This document shows, one piece after another, positions 51,842-59,654 of a stretch of 64,000 nucleotides of DNA. The position numbers were made by a program, and so were the translations under genes. A model generated the notes under the pieces. It searched no databases. It saw nothing but the letters and a program-made list of their open reading frames with translations, and had not been told where the DNA came from. The number at the start of each line of letters is the position of its first letter. Position 1 is the stretch's first letter. This stretch comes from Streptomyces gardneri (lineage in GTDB: Bacteria > Actinomycetota > Actinomycetes > Streptomycetales > Streptomycetaceae), in assembly GCF_006539185.1 (NCBI RefSeq), contig NZ_BJMN01000003.1, positions 46,061-110,060 of the forward strand. The letters run 5' to 3'.

Positions 51842-52960
51842 TCAGAGGAAGGGCAGTGCGACGAGCCCGATGCCCACGCTGCCGAGGAGACCGACGGTGA
51901 GGTAGAACGCGAAGACCTTCGCCTTGACGACGCTCTTGACGGCCACCATCGCCGGGATCGTCGTGATGGCACCGCCGAGGAGGAAGGTGACACCTGCGGC
52001 GGCGACCATGCCCTGGTTCAGAAGGCCTTCGACGACCGGGATGGCACCGACGCCGTTGAGGTACAAGGGGACGCTGATGAGTCCGGCGACCAGGACGGAG
52101 AGGGCGCCGTCAGTGCCCAGGACGCCCGACACGACGTCGGTGGGCACGTAGCGGATGATCAGGGCTTCGAGGACGATGGCCAGCAGCAGCCACTTGCCCA
52201 GGATCAGGGAGTCGCTGACGATCTCCTTGAGGATCTCGCCGGCGCGGAGGTTCTTGATGTCACGCCGGACGAGTACGCGCCACGGCGTGCCGTCGTCGTC
52301 CGCGTCGTTCCGCGCCGCGGCGGAGCAGCCGCCGGCCTCGGGCGCGGGCTCCTGGGCGGCGCCGCAGCCTCCCTCGGACGTGCCGCCGCCGGTGCCACCC
52401 CCACCGACGGTGACGGGCTCGGGGACGGTCGCCTTCGTCGTGGAGCACGCCGTCTCGGGAACGGTCACCGTCTCCTGCGAGCAGCTCTTGGCGGGCGTCT
52501 TCTCCTCGGTGGAGTCGAGCAGCGGATCGGCGAACCGTCCGCGCCGTTCGAGCGCCAGGACGATGAGACCCGCGCCGAAGCTCAGCGCCAGCGCGCCGAT
52601 GAGGCGGGCCGTGGCGATGGGGATCCCGAGCTGGGCGGCGGAGAGGGCGTAGATCTCCGGGTCCATGGACGGGGAGGCGATCCAGAACGACATGACCGCC
52701 GAGAGCGGGACGCCGGCTATCAGGAAGCGGCGGATCAGGGGGATCACGGTGAAGGAGCAGAAGGGACTGAACGCTCCGATGGCCGTGACGATGGCGATGC
52801 CGAGGACGCCCTTTCGCCCGTGGGCGAAGCTGCGGCGCGCGACGACGTCGATGGACAGACGCTGGACGGCGATCCCCAGGACGATGGCTACCAGGAACCA
52901 CGGGAGATAGTGCAGCACCTCGAACAGGATGAACAGGGCAAGCGCCCGCAATTCGTCCAC
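51842..52960 (-). CDS. arsP: ArsP-type permease (organoarsenical exporter family) with Cys-rich loop
   Basis: 372 residues from the GTG at 52960, which has GAGAGG 7 nt upstream; GTG 52987 would add nine residues. COG0701/DUF318-type membrane halves: LPWFLVAIVLGIAV, VTAIGAFSPFCSFTVIPLIRRFLIAGVPLSAVMSFWIASPSMDP, and later LLLAIVLEALIIRYVP, ISVPLYLNGVGAIPVVEGLLNQGM and FLLGGAITTIPAM. Two halves flank a cytoplasmic loop (about residues 145-235) with several Cys (SCSQ, ACSTT, GGCGAA, GGCSAA). ArsP exports trivalent organoarsenicals. The arsinothricin locus also has a permease (ArsQ), so the product could be exported here. Confidence 0.82.
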   Translation of the reverse strand: MDELRALALFILFEVLHYLPWFLVAIVLGIAVQRLSIDVVARRSFAHGRKGVLGIAIVTAIGAFSPFCSFTVIPLIRRFLIAGVPLSAVMSFWIASPSMDPEIYALSAAQLGIPIATARLIGALALSFGAGLIVLALERRGRFADPLLDSTEEKTPAKSCSQETVTVPETACSTTKATVPEPVTVGGGGTGGGTSEGGCGAAQEPAPEAGGCSAAARNDADDDGTPWRVLVRRDIKNLRAGEILKEIVSDSLILGKWLLLAIVLEALIIRYVPTDVVSGVLGTDGALSVLVAGLISVPLYLNGVGAIPVVEGLLNQGMVAAAGVTFLLGGAITTIPAMVAVKSVVKAKVFAFYLTVGLLGSVGIGLVALPFL

Positions 52961-53065
52961 AGGTGAACCTCTCTGAGACGGTGACACATGAGGGGAGCGG
53001 CGCCGTGCAGGGGCGTACGGGGAACGTGGCGAGCTGCGTGGGGAGGGTCGTTCGGCATCCGCTTT

Positions 53066-53078
53066 ATCGAATATCGAT
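53066..53078. promoter_or_regulatory. ArsR-type palindrome ATCGA-ATA-TCGAT
   Basis: Perfect 5-bp arms around ATA, 105 nt upstream of the permease start on the minus strand. Same ATCGA half-site class as 44021 and 44190; likely controls the permease. Confidence 0.55.
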
Positions 53079-53170
53079 GATAGACGATTAATGGGATGCC
53101 CTGCAATGGAGATCGGGGACGGGTGGTGACTGTGTCAGTGGTGGCGGAAGAGGCTTGTCGTCGCGGATCG

Positions 53171-53190
53171 TCATCGAATAGCATCGATGG
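53171..53190. promoter_or_regulatory. ArsR operator, copy B
   Basis: TCATCGAATAGCATCGATGG, 18/20 identical to copy A at 44190 and also ending 3 nt before its ATG (53194), with the same ATCATGAG continuation. Confidence 0.75.
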
Positions 53191-53193
53191 ATC

Positions 53194-53523
53194 ATGAGCA
53201 GCGCGATGAATGCCCGGCCGATCGACCGACGTGCGGCCGAGTCCTATGCCACCTGGTTCAAGGCCCTCTCCGATCGCACCCGCGTGCGGATCCTCAATCT
53301 CCTCGCGCTCGCGGCCGAGCCGATGAGTGTCGGTGAGATCGTGAACCGTTTGAGCGTCGGACAGTCGACGGTGTCCCACCACCTGAAGCTGCTCGCCGAT
53401 GCGCGGTTCGTCCGGCGTGAGCGCCGGGGGACGTCCATGCTGTACAGCATCAACGTCGCCTGCGTGGCCTGCTTCCCCAGCGCCGCCGACGCCGTCATGG
53501 GCCGCCCCGCGGCCTCCGTCTGA
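53194..53523 (+). CDS. arsR: ArsR-family regulator
   Basis: 109 residues, divergent from the permease. HTH MSVGEIVNRLSVGQSTVSHHLKLLADARFVRRERRG with the SMLYSINVACVACFPSAADAVMGRPAAS tail. It is the closest paralog of the regulator at 44213, including operator and start context, so the two likely cross-regulate. The Cys-x2-Cys tail is the probable As(III) site. Confidence 0.92.
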   Translation: MSSAMNARPIDRRAAESYATWFKALSDRTRVRILNLLALAAEPMSVGEIVNRLSVGQSTVSHHLKLLADARFVRRERRGTSMLYSINVACVACFPSAADAVMGRPAASV

Positions 53524-53534
53524 GGTCGGGCTCG

Positions 53535-53912
53535 TTGACCGACTCGACCCTTCGCGCAGCCGGCGCGCCGATCGGCGCCTGCTGCCCGCCCATCGTGACC
53601 GCCGCGCTCTCCGAACAGGACGCCGAGATCATGGCCGCGATGTTCAAGGCGCTGGCCGACCCCGTCCGCCTCCGACTCCTGTCCAGAGTGGCCTCACACC
53701 CCAACGGTGAGGCATGCGTCTGCGACATAGCCGACGTGGGCGTCTCCCAGCCCACGGTCAGCCACCACCTGAAGAAGCTTCGTGAAGCGGGCCTGCTCAC
53801 CTCCGAGCGCCGCGGAACATGGGTGTACTACCGCCCCGCGCCCGGCGTCCTGGCCTCACTGGGAGCGTTTCTCGCCGACACCGAGAAACGCGGCGAGTCA
53901 GAGGTTCCGTAG
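53535..53912 (+). CDS. arsR: ArsR-family regulator with CC and CVC motifs
   Basis: 125 residues from TTG 53535, with GAGG upstream, 11 nt after the previous ArsR. N-terminal GACCPP (Cys16, Cys17) and ACVCDI (Cys61, Cys63), HTH VSQPTVSHHLKKLREAGLLTSERRGTWVYYRPAPG. Same subtype as the regulator at 55836. A three- or four-Cys As(III) site is likely. Confidence 0.9.
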   Translation: MTDSTLRAAGAPIGACCPPIVTAALSEQDAEIMAAMFKALADPVRLRLLSRVASHPNGEACVCDIADVGVSQPTVSHHLKKLREAGLLTSERRGTWVYYRPAPGVLASLGAFLADTEKRGESEVP

Positions 53913-53988
53913 GCGGCCCAGGCCTCCTGACACGCGGCTCCGTAGCCCTGCATCCGGGGCGGCGTGAGCTGTTCTGCCCCTGTCCGGG

Positions 53989-54501
53989 TCAGTCGATGTA
54001 CGGGCTGCGACGCTCGATGAGGACGGTGTCGCGCCAGACCCCGTGGTGACGACCGACGCGCTCGCGAGTGCCGATGACCCGGAAGCCCGCACGGGCGTGG
54101 ACGGCGAGGCTCGCGGAGTTCTCGGGGAAGACACCGGACTGAACGGTCCAGATCCCGGCCGCCTCGGTCGACTCGACGAGCGCCTTCAGCAGTACGGAGG
54201 CGACGCCCCGGCCGCGGGCGTCGGGGTGGACGTACACGGAGTGCTCGACGACGCCGGCGTACGCGCACCGGTCGGAGACCTTCGTGGCGGCCACCCACCC
54301 GAGCACCCGGCCGCTCTCGTCGAGCGCGGCGAAGCGGTGTTCGGCCAGCTTGGCCGCGTCGAACTGCTCCCAGGTCGGGGCGACGGTCTCGAAGGTGGCG
54401 TTTCCCTCGTCGATCCCGGCCTGATAGATCGCGACGACCTCGTCGGCATGGTCGGCGGTGAGCGGTACGACGGTGATGGAGCCCGTGGCTGATCCGGTCA
54501 T
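53989..54501 (-). CDS. arsN1: ArsN1-type GNAT acetyltransferase, copy 2
   Basis: 170 residues, same family and length as 51197-51709: YQAGIDEGNATFET, CAYAGVVEHSVYVHPDARGRGVASVLLKALV, GVFPENSASLAVHARAGFRVIGTRERVGRHHGVWRDTVLIERRSPYID. Two divergent copies may act on different compounds, for example arsinothricin and its hydroxy precursor, or one may acetylate phosphinothricin. Convergent with the ArsR genes. Confidence 0.88.
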   Translation of the reverse strand: MTGSATGSITVVPLTADHADEVVAIYQAGIDEGNATFETVAPTWEQFDAAKLAEHRFAALDESGRVLGWVAATKVSDRCAYAGVVEHSVYVHPDARGRGVASVLLKALVESTEAAGIWTVQSGVFPENSASLAVHARAGFRVIGTRERVGRHHGVWRDTVLIERRSPYID

Positions 54502-54558
54502 GGGGCGGAGTCTCCCAGACGCAGCGCCGAGCGCCGGAACGTCCCTGGGCTGCCGAGA

Positions 54559-55701
54559 TCAGGCGCCGTTCGGGAGGTGCACACCCCAGACATGGAGGAC
54601 GTCACGGGACTCGGACACCGTCGACCACGTGCCGTTTCCGAGCGCGGTCGGCTCGCAGGAGACCGGCGAGGGGTAGGTGATCGGCACGAAGCCGGCCGCC
54701 CCCGCGGTGTCGATCAGCCAGTGCCGTCCCTGGCCCCACTCGTCGTCGCTTTCGGCAGTGGAGGCGACGAGGGTCGACTCATCGAGGAAGCCACCTGCCC
54801 AGTCCCAGCAGACGAGCATTTCGTCGTCGTCATCATCGTCATCCTCATCGGCAGAGGCGGCTTCAGGGTGTCTGGGGATGACAGCCTCGGCCTCCCATTC
54901 CAGCGCCTCCATGACGGTTCCGCTGGAATCGCGTACGGCGAGCGAGTCCTGGTCATGCGAGACGGTCATCAGCCGGTCGCCCGAGGGGCTGAGGCTCAGC
55001 AGGCAGAGGTCGCCTTCCAGGTGGTCCACCGTCAGCTCCTTCCCGTCCCATCGGCCCCAGCGCAGCGGCGCCCCGTCCTGCCCTTCGCCGATGCTCAGTC
55101 CCATCTGGCGCGGGTCGGTGGGGTGGGTCAGGTGGACGCTGCCCGCGGCCGCGGCCTCGGCGTTGGCGCGTGCGAGCACTCGACCGTTCTCGGCGTCGAC
55201 GACCAGCCACTCGTCGACCGTGTCAGGGTTCAGTTCACCCTCGGGCAACGGGCCGCGTACGTGGGCCCATACGATCTTGCCGTCCGCCGAGAAACCCACG
55301 GAGCCGCTCTCCGGGTACCGATGGTCCGGCCGATCCGCGTACTCGTCGTACGACTCGTGCATCTCTCGGCACGCGCCGTACCAACAGCCGTGCCGGACCT
55401 CCCAGCGCGTCGCACCCGACGGCTCCACCGCCCGCACGGCGTGAACGCCGGCGAACACGGTCACACTCGCGTCCGGCGCCACCTCCCACGTCCCGCGATG
55501 GCGCGGCCAGGGCGCGGGAAAGCGGACGCTCTCTCCGGAGCGTGGGACGAAGGCATCGTCCAGAGGCTGGGCCACGACCTCCTCGTCGTTCCGCTGGACG
55601 AGCATCCTGCGCCCCGGCAGTCCCGCGATCTCCGGAGGGCCGGACCGTGACGCGGGCATGAGCGCGGGAACGGTGGCACGGAGCCGAGCGCGAGCGGACA
55701 A
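54559..55701 (-). CDS. hypothetical beta-propeller-like protein with an acidic run
   Basis: 380 residues. Not recognised as a named family. Repeating blade-like pieces are visible (GSVGFSADGKIVWAHV, LCLLSLSPSGDRLMTVSHDQDSLAVRD, DEWLVVDAENGRVLA), resembling a cytoplasmic WD/TolB-like propeller. There is no signal peptide. A run of eight Asp/Glu near residues 293-301 (DEDDDDDDDE) and two Cys in HGCWYGACREM stand out. Located between arsN1 and arsR but possibly an unrelated passenger. Confidence 0.6.
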   Translation of the reverse strand: MSARARLRATVPALMPASRSGPPEIAGLPGRRMLVQRNDEEVVAQPLDDAFVPRSGESVRFPAPWPRHRGTWEVAPDASVTVFAGVHAVRAVEPSGATRWEVRHGCWYGACREMHESYDEYADRPDHRYPESGSVGFSADGKIVWAHVRGPLPEGELNPDTVDEWLVVDAENGRVLARANAEAAAAGSVHLTHPTDPRQMGLSIGEGQDGAPLRWGRWDGKELTVDHLEGDLCLLSLSPSGDRLMTVSHDQDSLAVRDSSGTVMEALEWEAEAVIPRHPEAASADEDDDDDDDEMLVCWDWAGGFLDESTLVASTAESDDEWGQGRHWLIDTAGAAGFVPITYPSPVSCEPTALGNGTWSTVSESRDVLHVWGVHLPNGA

Positions 55702-55835
55702 GCGAACCTCCCAGGGTGATCACACGCGGGGAAGACTACGACGCTCCTCGGACATCGGGCCGTGCGTCCCGCGGTTCGCCTGCCGGTGACGCCACTCGCC
55801 CGGGCCCGCGGGCAGCGGCGGCAGTGGCGGTGGTG

Positions 55836-56198
55836 TCAGGCCGAGGCCGCCTTGGTGAGGAGGGCTCCCATGGCGGCGAGGACGGCGGGCTCGACCCGGT
55901 AGTACACCCAGGTGCCGCGCCGCTCGGAGGAGAGCAGCCCGGCCTCCTTCAGCTTCTTCAGGTGGTGCGAGACGGTCGGCTGGGAGACGCCGACGTCGGA
56001 GATGTCGCAGACGCAGGCCTCCCCGCCCTCGTGCGAGGCGACGGCGGAGAACAGCCGCAGCCGGACCGGATCGCCGAGCGCCTTGAACATGACGGCGGTC
56101 CGCTCGGCCTCCTCGGCGGTCAGTGGCCGCTCGTTCAGAGGCGGGCAGCACGGCGCTATCTCGGGCTCCAGTACCGGCAACATCTTCACGTTCGACAT
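55836..56198 (-). CDS. arsR: ArsR-family regulator with CC and CVC motifs
   Basis: 120 residues. N-terminal APCCPP (Cys17, Cys18), ACVCDI (Cys62, Cys64) and VSQPTVSHHLKKLKEAGLLSSERRGTWVYYRVEPA. The ATG lies inside the 32-bp operator at 56191, so the mRNA is leaderless or nearly so. Divergent from the flavoprotein-arsI-MFS operon, which it probably controls. Confidence 0.92.
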   Translation of the reverse strand: MSNVKMLPVLEPEIAPCCPPLNERPLTAEEAERTAVMFKALGDPVRLRLFSAVASHEGGEACVCDISDVGVSQPTVSHHLKKLKEAGLLSSERRGTWVYYRVEPAVLAAMGALLTKAASA

Positions 56199-56222
56199 CT
56201 ATCTATGTTGACACATGTCGAA
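56191..56222. promoter_or_regulatory. 32-bp ArsR operator, site 1
   Basis: Perfect arms TTCGACAT (56191-56198) and ATGTCGAA (56215-56222) around a core TCTATGTTGAC. Covers the ArsR start codon. Site 2 at 56274 has the same length and core. Confidence 0.75.
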
Positions 56223-56273
56223 CCAGCCGCCCAGGGACTCGCTCCCCTGGCGTTCGGCCCAGGGCTTCATGAA

Positions 56274-56305
56274 TTCGATGAATGTCTATGTTGACGGCTG
56301 TCGAA
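56274..56305. promoter_or_regulatory. 32-bp ArsR operator, site 2
   Basis: TTCGATGA...CTGTCGAA with the identical core TCTATGTTGAC, whose TTGACG (56291-56296) can serve as -35 for the flavoprotein operon. 83 nt from site 1. Confidence 0.75.
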
Positions 56306-56365
56306 TCAGGTGCCAAGCTGAAGGTGCAAGACATCGACAAACGTCGAATCAAAAGGGGAAGAGCC

Positions 56366-57754
56366 GTGAACGTCACCGCCACCGACCAGCTGCCTGTCGT
56401 GATCGTCGGAGCCGGGCCCGCCGGGCTGGCCGCTGCCGCGCACCTCGTCGACCGGGGGCTGGAGCCGCTGGTCCTGGAGGCCGGAACCCGGGCCGGCGCG
56501 GCGGTACGCGAGTGGTCGCACGTGCGGCTCTTCTCCACCTGGGGCGAGGTCGTCGACCCGGTCGCCGAGAAGCTGCTGGCCCCGACCGGCTGGGTGAAGC
56601 CCGACACGGGCACGTACCCGACCGGCGCGGACTGGGCAGGCGACTACCTCCAGCCCCTCGCGGACGTCCTCGGCGACAGGGTCCGGCTCGACGCCCGTGT
56701 CACCGGCGTCTCCCGTACCGGCCGCGACCGCGTCGTCGACGCCGAGCGCGAGGAGCAGCCCTTCACCGTCCACATCCGGTACGGCGACGGACACGAGGGG
56801 CGCGTCCTCGCGCGGGCTGTGATCGACGCCTCCGGTACGTGGTCCACCCCGAGCCCCGCCGGCGGCGACGGCCTCCCGGCCCTCGGTGAGCGTGCGGCGG
56901 CCGACCGGATCTCCTACCGCGTCCCCGACCTCAAGGACCCTGCCGTGCGGGCCCGTTACGCGGGCCGACGTACCGCCGTCATCGGATCCGGCGCCTCTGC
57001 CTTCACCGCCCTCGCCTCCCTTGCCGCTCTCGCGAAGGCCGAGGACGGCACGAGCACCCACGCGACCTGGATCCTGCGCCGCGGCATCTCCGGCGCCACC
57101 TTCGGCGGGGGAGACGCCGACCAGCTCCCGGCCCGCGGCGCCCTCGGCCTCGCCGCGAAGGCCGCCGTCGAGGACGGGTACGCGGAAGCCGTCACCGGCT
57201 TCCGTACGGACGCCATCGAGCGCGCGGACCAGCAGCTGGTCCTCGTGGCCGAGGACGGGCGCCGACTCGACCCGGTCGACGAGGTGATCGTCCTGACCGG
57301 CTTCCGCCCCGACCTGACCTTCCTCGACGAACTGCGCCTCGGTCTCGACGAGCGGCTCCAGGCCCCCGTCGAGCTCGCTCCGCTCATCGACCCGAACCTG
57401 CACTCCTGCGGCACCGTCTACCCGCACGGTGTGAAGGAGCTGTCGCACCCCGAGGAAGGCGTGTACCTGGTGGGCATGAAGTCCTACGGCCGCGCCCCGT
57501 CCTTCCTCGCCCTCACCGGCTACGAGCAGGTCCGCTCGGTGGTCGCCGCGATCGCCGGCGACCGCGAGTCGGCCGAGCGCGTCGAACTCGTACTCCCCGA
57601 GACCGGAGTCTGCGGCGGCGCCGGCCTCTTCGACCAGCCTGCCGACACCGAGGCCGACGGCGGAGAATGCTGCGCGACCCCGACCCCGGCTCCGCTCCAG
57701 ATCGGCGTCGGCATCGGTGCCGGCGTCCCGGTGGCCGCCTCCGGCGGCTGCTGA
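56366..57754 (+). CDS. FAD-dependent oxidoreductase of the arsI operon
   Basis: 462 residues from GTG 56366, with GGGGAAG upstream. FAD motif VVIVGAGPAGLAAAAHL, REWSHVRLFSTWGEV, ASGTWSTP, NADPH motif AVIGSGASAFTALASLAAL and VYLVGMKSYGRAPSFLALTGYEQ near the end. A class B monooxygenase-like fold related to ArsO but distinct from the 47708 protein. The last 60 residues are Cys-bearing (GVCGGAG, GGECCATP, terminal GGC), suggesting trivalent arsenic contact. In similar operons it accompanies arsI and may oxidise organoarsenicals. Confidence 0.82.
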   Translation: MNVTATDQLPVVIVGAGPAGLAAAAHLVDRGLEPLVLEAGTRAGAAVREWSHVRLFSTWGEVVDPVAEKLLAPTGWVKPDTGTYPTGADWAGDYLQPLADVLGDRVRLDARVTGVSRTGRDRVVDAEREEQPFTVHIRYGDGHEGRVLARAVIDASGTWSTPSPAGGDGLPALGERAAADRISYRVPDLKDPAVRARYAGRRTAVIGSGASAFTALASLAALAKAEDGTSTHATWILRRGISGATFGGGDADQLPARGALGLAAKAAVEDGYAEAVTGFRTDAIERADQQLVLVAEDGRRLDPVDEVIVLTGFRPDLTFLDELRLGLDERLQAPVELAPLIDPNLHSCGTVYPHGVKELSHPEEGVYLVGMKSYGRAPSFLALTGYEQVRSVVAAIAGDRESAERVELVLPETGVCGGAGLFDQPADTEADGGECCATPTPAPLQIGVGIGAGVPVAASGGC

Positions 57755-57801
57755 CCCTGCCCCATCCACCTCACCACCACACCCACAGCCGGAGGAACAC
57801 G

Positions 57802-58275
57802 ATGTCCCGCATACAGCTCGCCCTGCGCGTACCCGACCTGGCGGCATCGGTCGCCTTCTACACCAAGCTCTTCGGCACCGAGCCGGCCAAACTCCGTGAC
57901 GGCTACGCCAACTTCGCCATCGCGGAGCCGCCGCTCAAGCTGGTCCTCATCGAAGGCGCCGACGACGAGGACACCCGTCTCGACCACCTCGGCGTGGAGG
58001 TCGACACCACCGAGGCGGTCCATGCCGCCACCGCGCGGCTGGGCGAGGAAGGTCTGGCGACGAAGGAGGAGAACGACACCACCTGTTGCTACGCCGTCCA
58101 GGACAAGGTGTGGGTCCAGGGCCCCGGCCGCGAACCGTGGGAGGTGTACGTCGTCAAGGCCGACGCCGACACCCTGACCAGGCAACAGGGCAGCACCTGC
58201 TGCACCGGCACGACGGACACCGCCGGGCACGATGCCGGCGAACCGGTCGCCGCCGCCTCCGTCGGCTGCTGCTGA
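57802..58275 (+). CDS. arsI: ArsI-type C-As lyase (type I extradiol dioxygenase fold)
   Basis: 157 residues, ATG with GGAGGAAC upstream. Glyoxalase/extradiol fold: ALRVPDLAASVAFYTKLFGTEPAKLRDGYANFAIAEPPLKLVL. Expected Fe ligands are Gln5, His62 and Glu114, as in actinobacterial ArsI (Gln replaces the His of other ArsI). Cys95/Cys96 in NDTTCCYAVQDKVWV bind MAs(III). A longer Cys-rich tail (STCCTGTTDT, SVGCC) is extra. It cleaves the C-As bond of methylarsenite. Also annotated CadI. Confidence 0.92.
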   Translation: MSRIQLALRVPDLAASVAFYTKLFGTEPAKLRDGYANFAIAEPPLKLVLIEGADDEDTRLDHLGVEVDTTEAVHAATARLGEEGLATKEENDTTCCYAVQDKVWVQGPGREPWEVYVVKADADTLTRQQGSTCCTGTTDTAGHDAGEPVAAASVGCC

Positions 58276-58282
58276 TCACTCC

Positions 58283-59500
58283 ATGACCGAACTTCACACC
58301 CGCGGAGCCGCGACCGGAACAGGGGACCGGTCGCGGCTCCGCGCCGTCCTGCCCGCGCTCTGCGCCACGCAGATCACCAGCTGGGGCATCGTCTACTACG
58401 CCTTCCCTGTCCTCAACCCCCAGATCGTCGCCGACACCGGCTGGCCCACCGGCGCCACGATGGCGGCCTTCTCGCTGGCCCTGGTCGTCTCCGGCCTGGC
58501 CGGAATCCGCGTCGGCCGGATCATCGACCACCGCGGCCCCCGCACGATCATGACCGCGGGCTCCGCTGCCGGGGTCCTGAGCCTCGGGATCGTGGCCCTG
58601 GCGCCGAACCTGCCTGTCTTCTTCGCCGGTTGGATCCTCGCCGGGCTCTCCATGGCGGCCACCTTCTACCAACCCGCGTTCGCCGCCCTCACCCGCTGGT
58701 GGGCTCCCGACCACGTCCGCGCCCTCACGATCGTCACCCTCGCCGGCGGTCTTGCCTCCACCGTCTTCGCCCCGGTCACCGCCGCGCTGGCCGAGCACCT
58801 GTCGTGGCGTGAGACCTACTTCGTGCTGGCCGCGATCCTCGCCATCGTCACCCTCCCGGCCCACGCCCTCGCCCTGCGCGCCCCCTGGCCGCCGGCGCCG
58901 TCCGCCCCGGAGGGTGCGGACACGAGCCCCGGCACGGTGACCCGCAGCCGGCCGTTCCTCCTGCTCGCGGTCGCGTTCACGCTTTCCGCCTTCGCGATGT
59001 ACGCCGTGGTCGTCACCCTCGTCCCGCTCCTGCTCGAACGCGGCTACACCACAGCCCAAGCCGCCTGGGCCCTCGGCCTCGGGGGTGCGGGCCAAACCCT
59101 CGGCCGCACCCTCTACGCCCCGCTCGCCCGCCACACCGGCCCGACGCTCCGCACCACGACGCTCATCGCACTCGGCGCCCTGACCACCGCGGCCCTCGCC
59201 GTCACCCCGGGCCCGTACGGCCTGGTCATCGCCGTGTCGATCGTGGCCGGGATGGTCCGCGGCAACCTCACCCTCCTCCAGGCCACCGCCATCACCGACC
59301 GCTGGGGCACCCGGCACTACGGCCGACTCTCCGGCATCCTCAACGCCCCCGCCATGACGGCCTCGGCCCTCGCCCCCTTCGCCGCAGCCCTTCTCGCCGG
59401 CCCGCTGGGCGGCTACCCGGAGCTGTTCGCCGCGCTCGCCGGTCTCGCGGCGGTGGCGGCGCTGGTCGCGACGGCGACCTCCGTCCGGAGGGATGTGTAG
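58283..59500 (+). CDS. MFS transporter of the arsI operon
   Basis: 405 residues from ATG 58283, 7 nt after arsI. About twelve helices with MFS loops GRIIDHRGPRTIMTAGS and YAPLARHTGPTLRTTTLI; TM1 begins LPALCATQITSWGIVYYAFPVL. MFS exporters in ars operons (for example ArsK-like) remove As(III) or organoarsenicals, though this particular subfamily is also common for other solutes. Last gene of the island. Confidence 0.85.
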   Translation: MTELHTRGAATGTGDRSRLRAVLPALCATQITSWGIVYYAFPVLNPQIVADTGWPTGATMAAFSLALVVSGLAGIRVGRIIDHRGPRTIMTAGSAAGVLSLGIVALAPNLPVFFAGWILAGLSMAATFYQPAFAALTRWWAPDHVRALTIVTLAGGLASTVFAPVTAALAEHLSWRETYFVLAAILAIVTLPAHALALRAPWPPAPSAPEGADTSPGTVTRSRPFLLLAVAFTLSAFAMYAVVVTLVPLLLERGYTTAQAAWALGLGGAGQTLGRTLYAPLARHTGPTLRTTTLIALGALTTAALAVTPGPYGLVIAVSIVAGMVRGNLTLLQATAITDRWGTRHYGRLSGILNAPAMTASALAPFAAALLAGPLGGYPELFAALAGLAAVAALVATATSVRRDV

Positions 59501-59630
59501 GCCCCTGGGGTCAAGGGCTGGTTCGACACCGCGAGAACTGAGAACGGTCACGTGCGGGCGGCCGGGGCCTCAGGTGCCCGGGCCGCCGGGCCCGGACGAC
59601 ACGCCCGCGCCGAGGATGGGGGGGGTGGAC

Positions 59631-59650
59631 TTACTAGGACGTCCAACTAT
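59631..59650 (+). promoter_or_regulatory. palindromic operator/promoter before the cobalamin riboswitch
   Basis: TACTAGGAC (59632-59640) faces GTCCAACTA (59641-59649), an 18-bp imperfect palindrome (7 of 9 pairs) with a perfect GGACGTCC centre. The right end merges into TATATG, a possible -10. The transcript would then begin just before the riboswitch. I recall GGACGTCC palindromes before branched-chain catabolic genes of actinobacteria but cannot verify it here. Confidence 0.55.
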
Positions 59651-59654
59651 ATGT

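Noticed and set aside
39041..59500. Bisenarsan-type (arsenoenolpyruvate) arsenic cluster
   Set aside because: No AroA-like arsenoenolpyruvate synthase, PEP-mutase-like enzyme, CTP-dependent gene or polyketide synthase is present.
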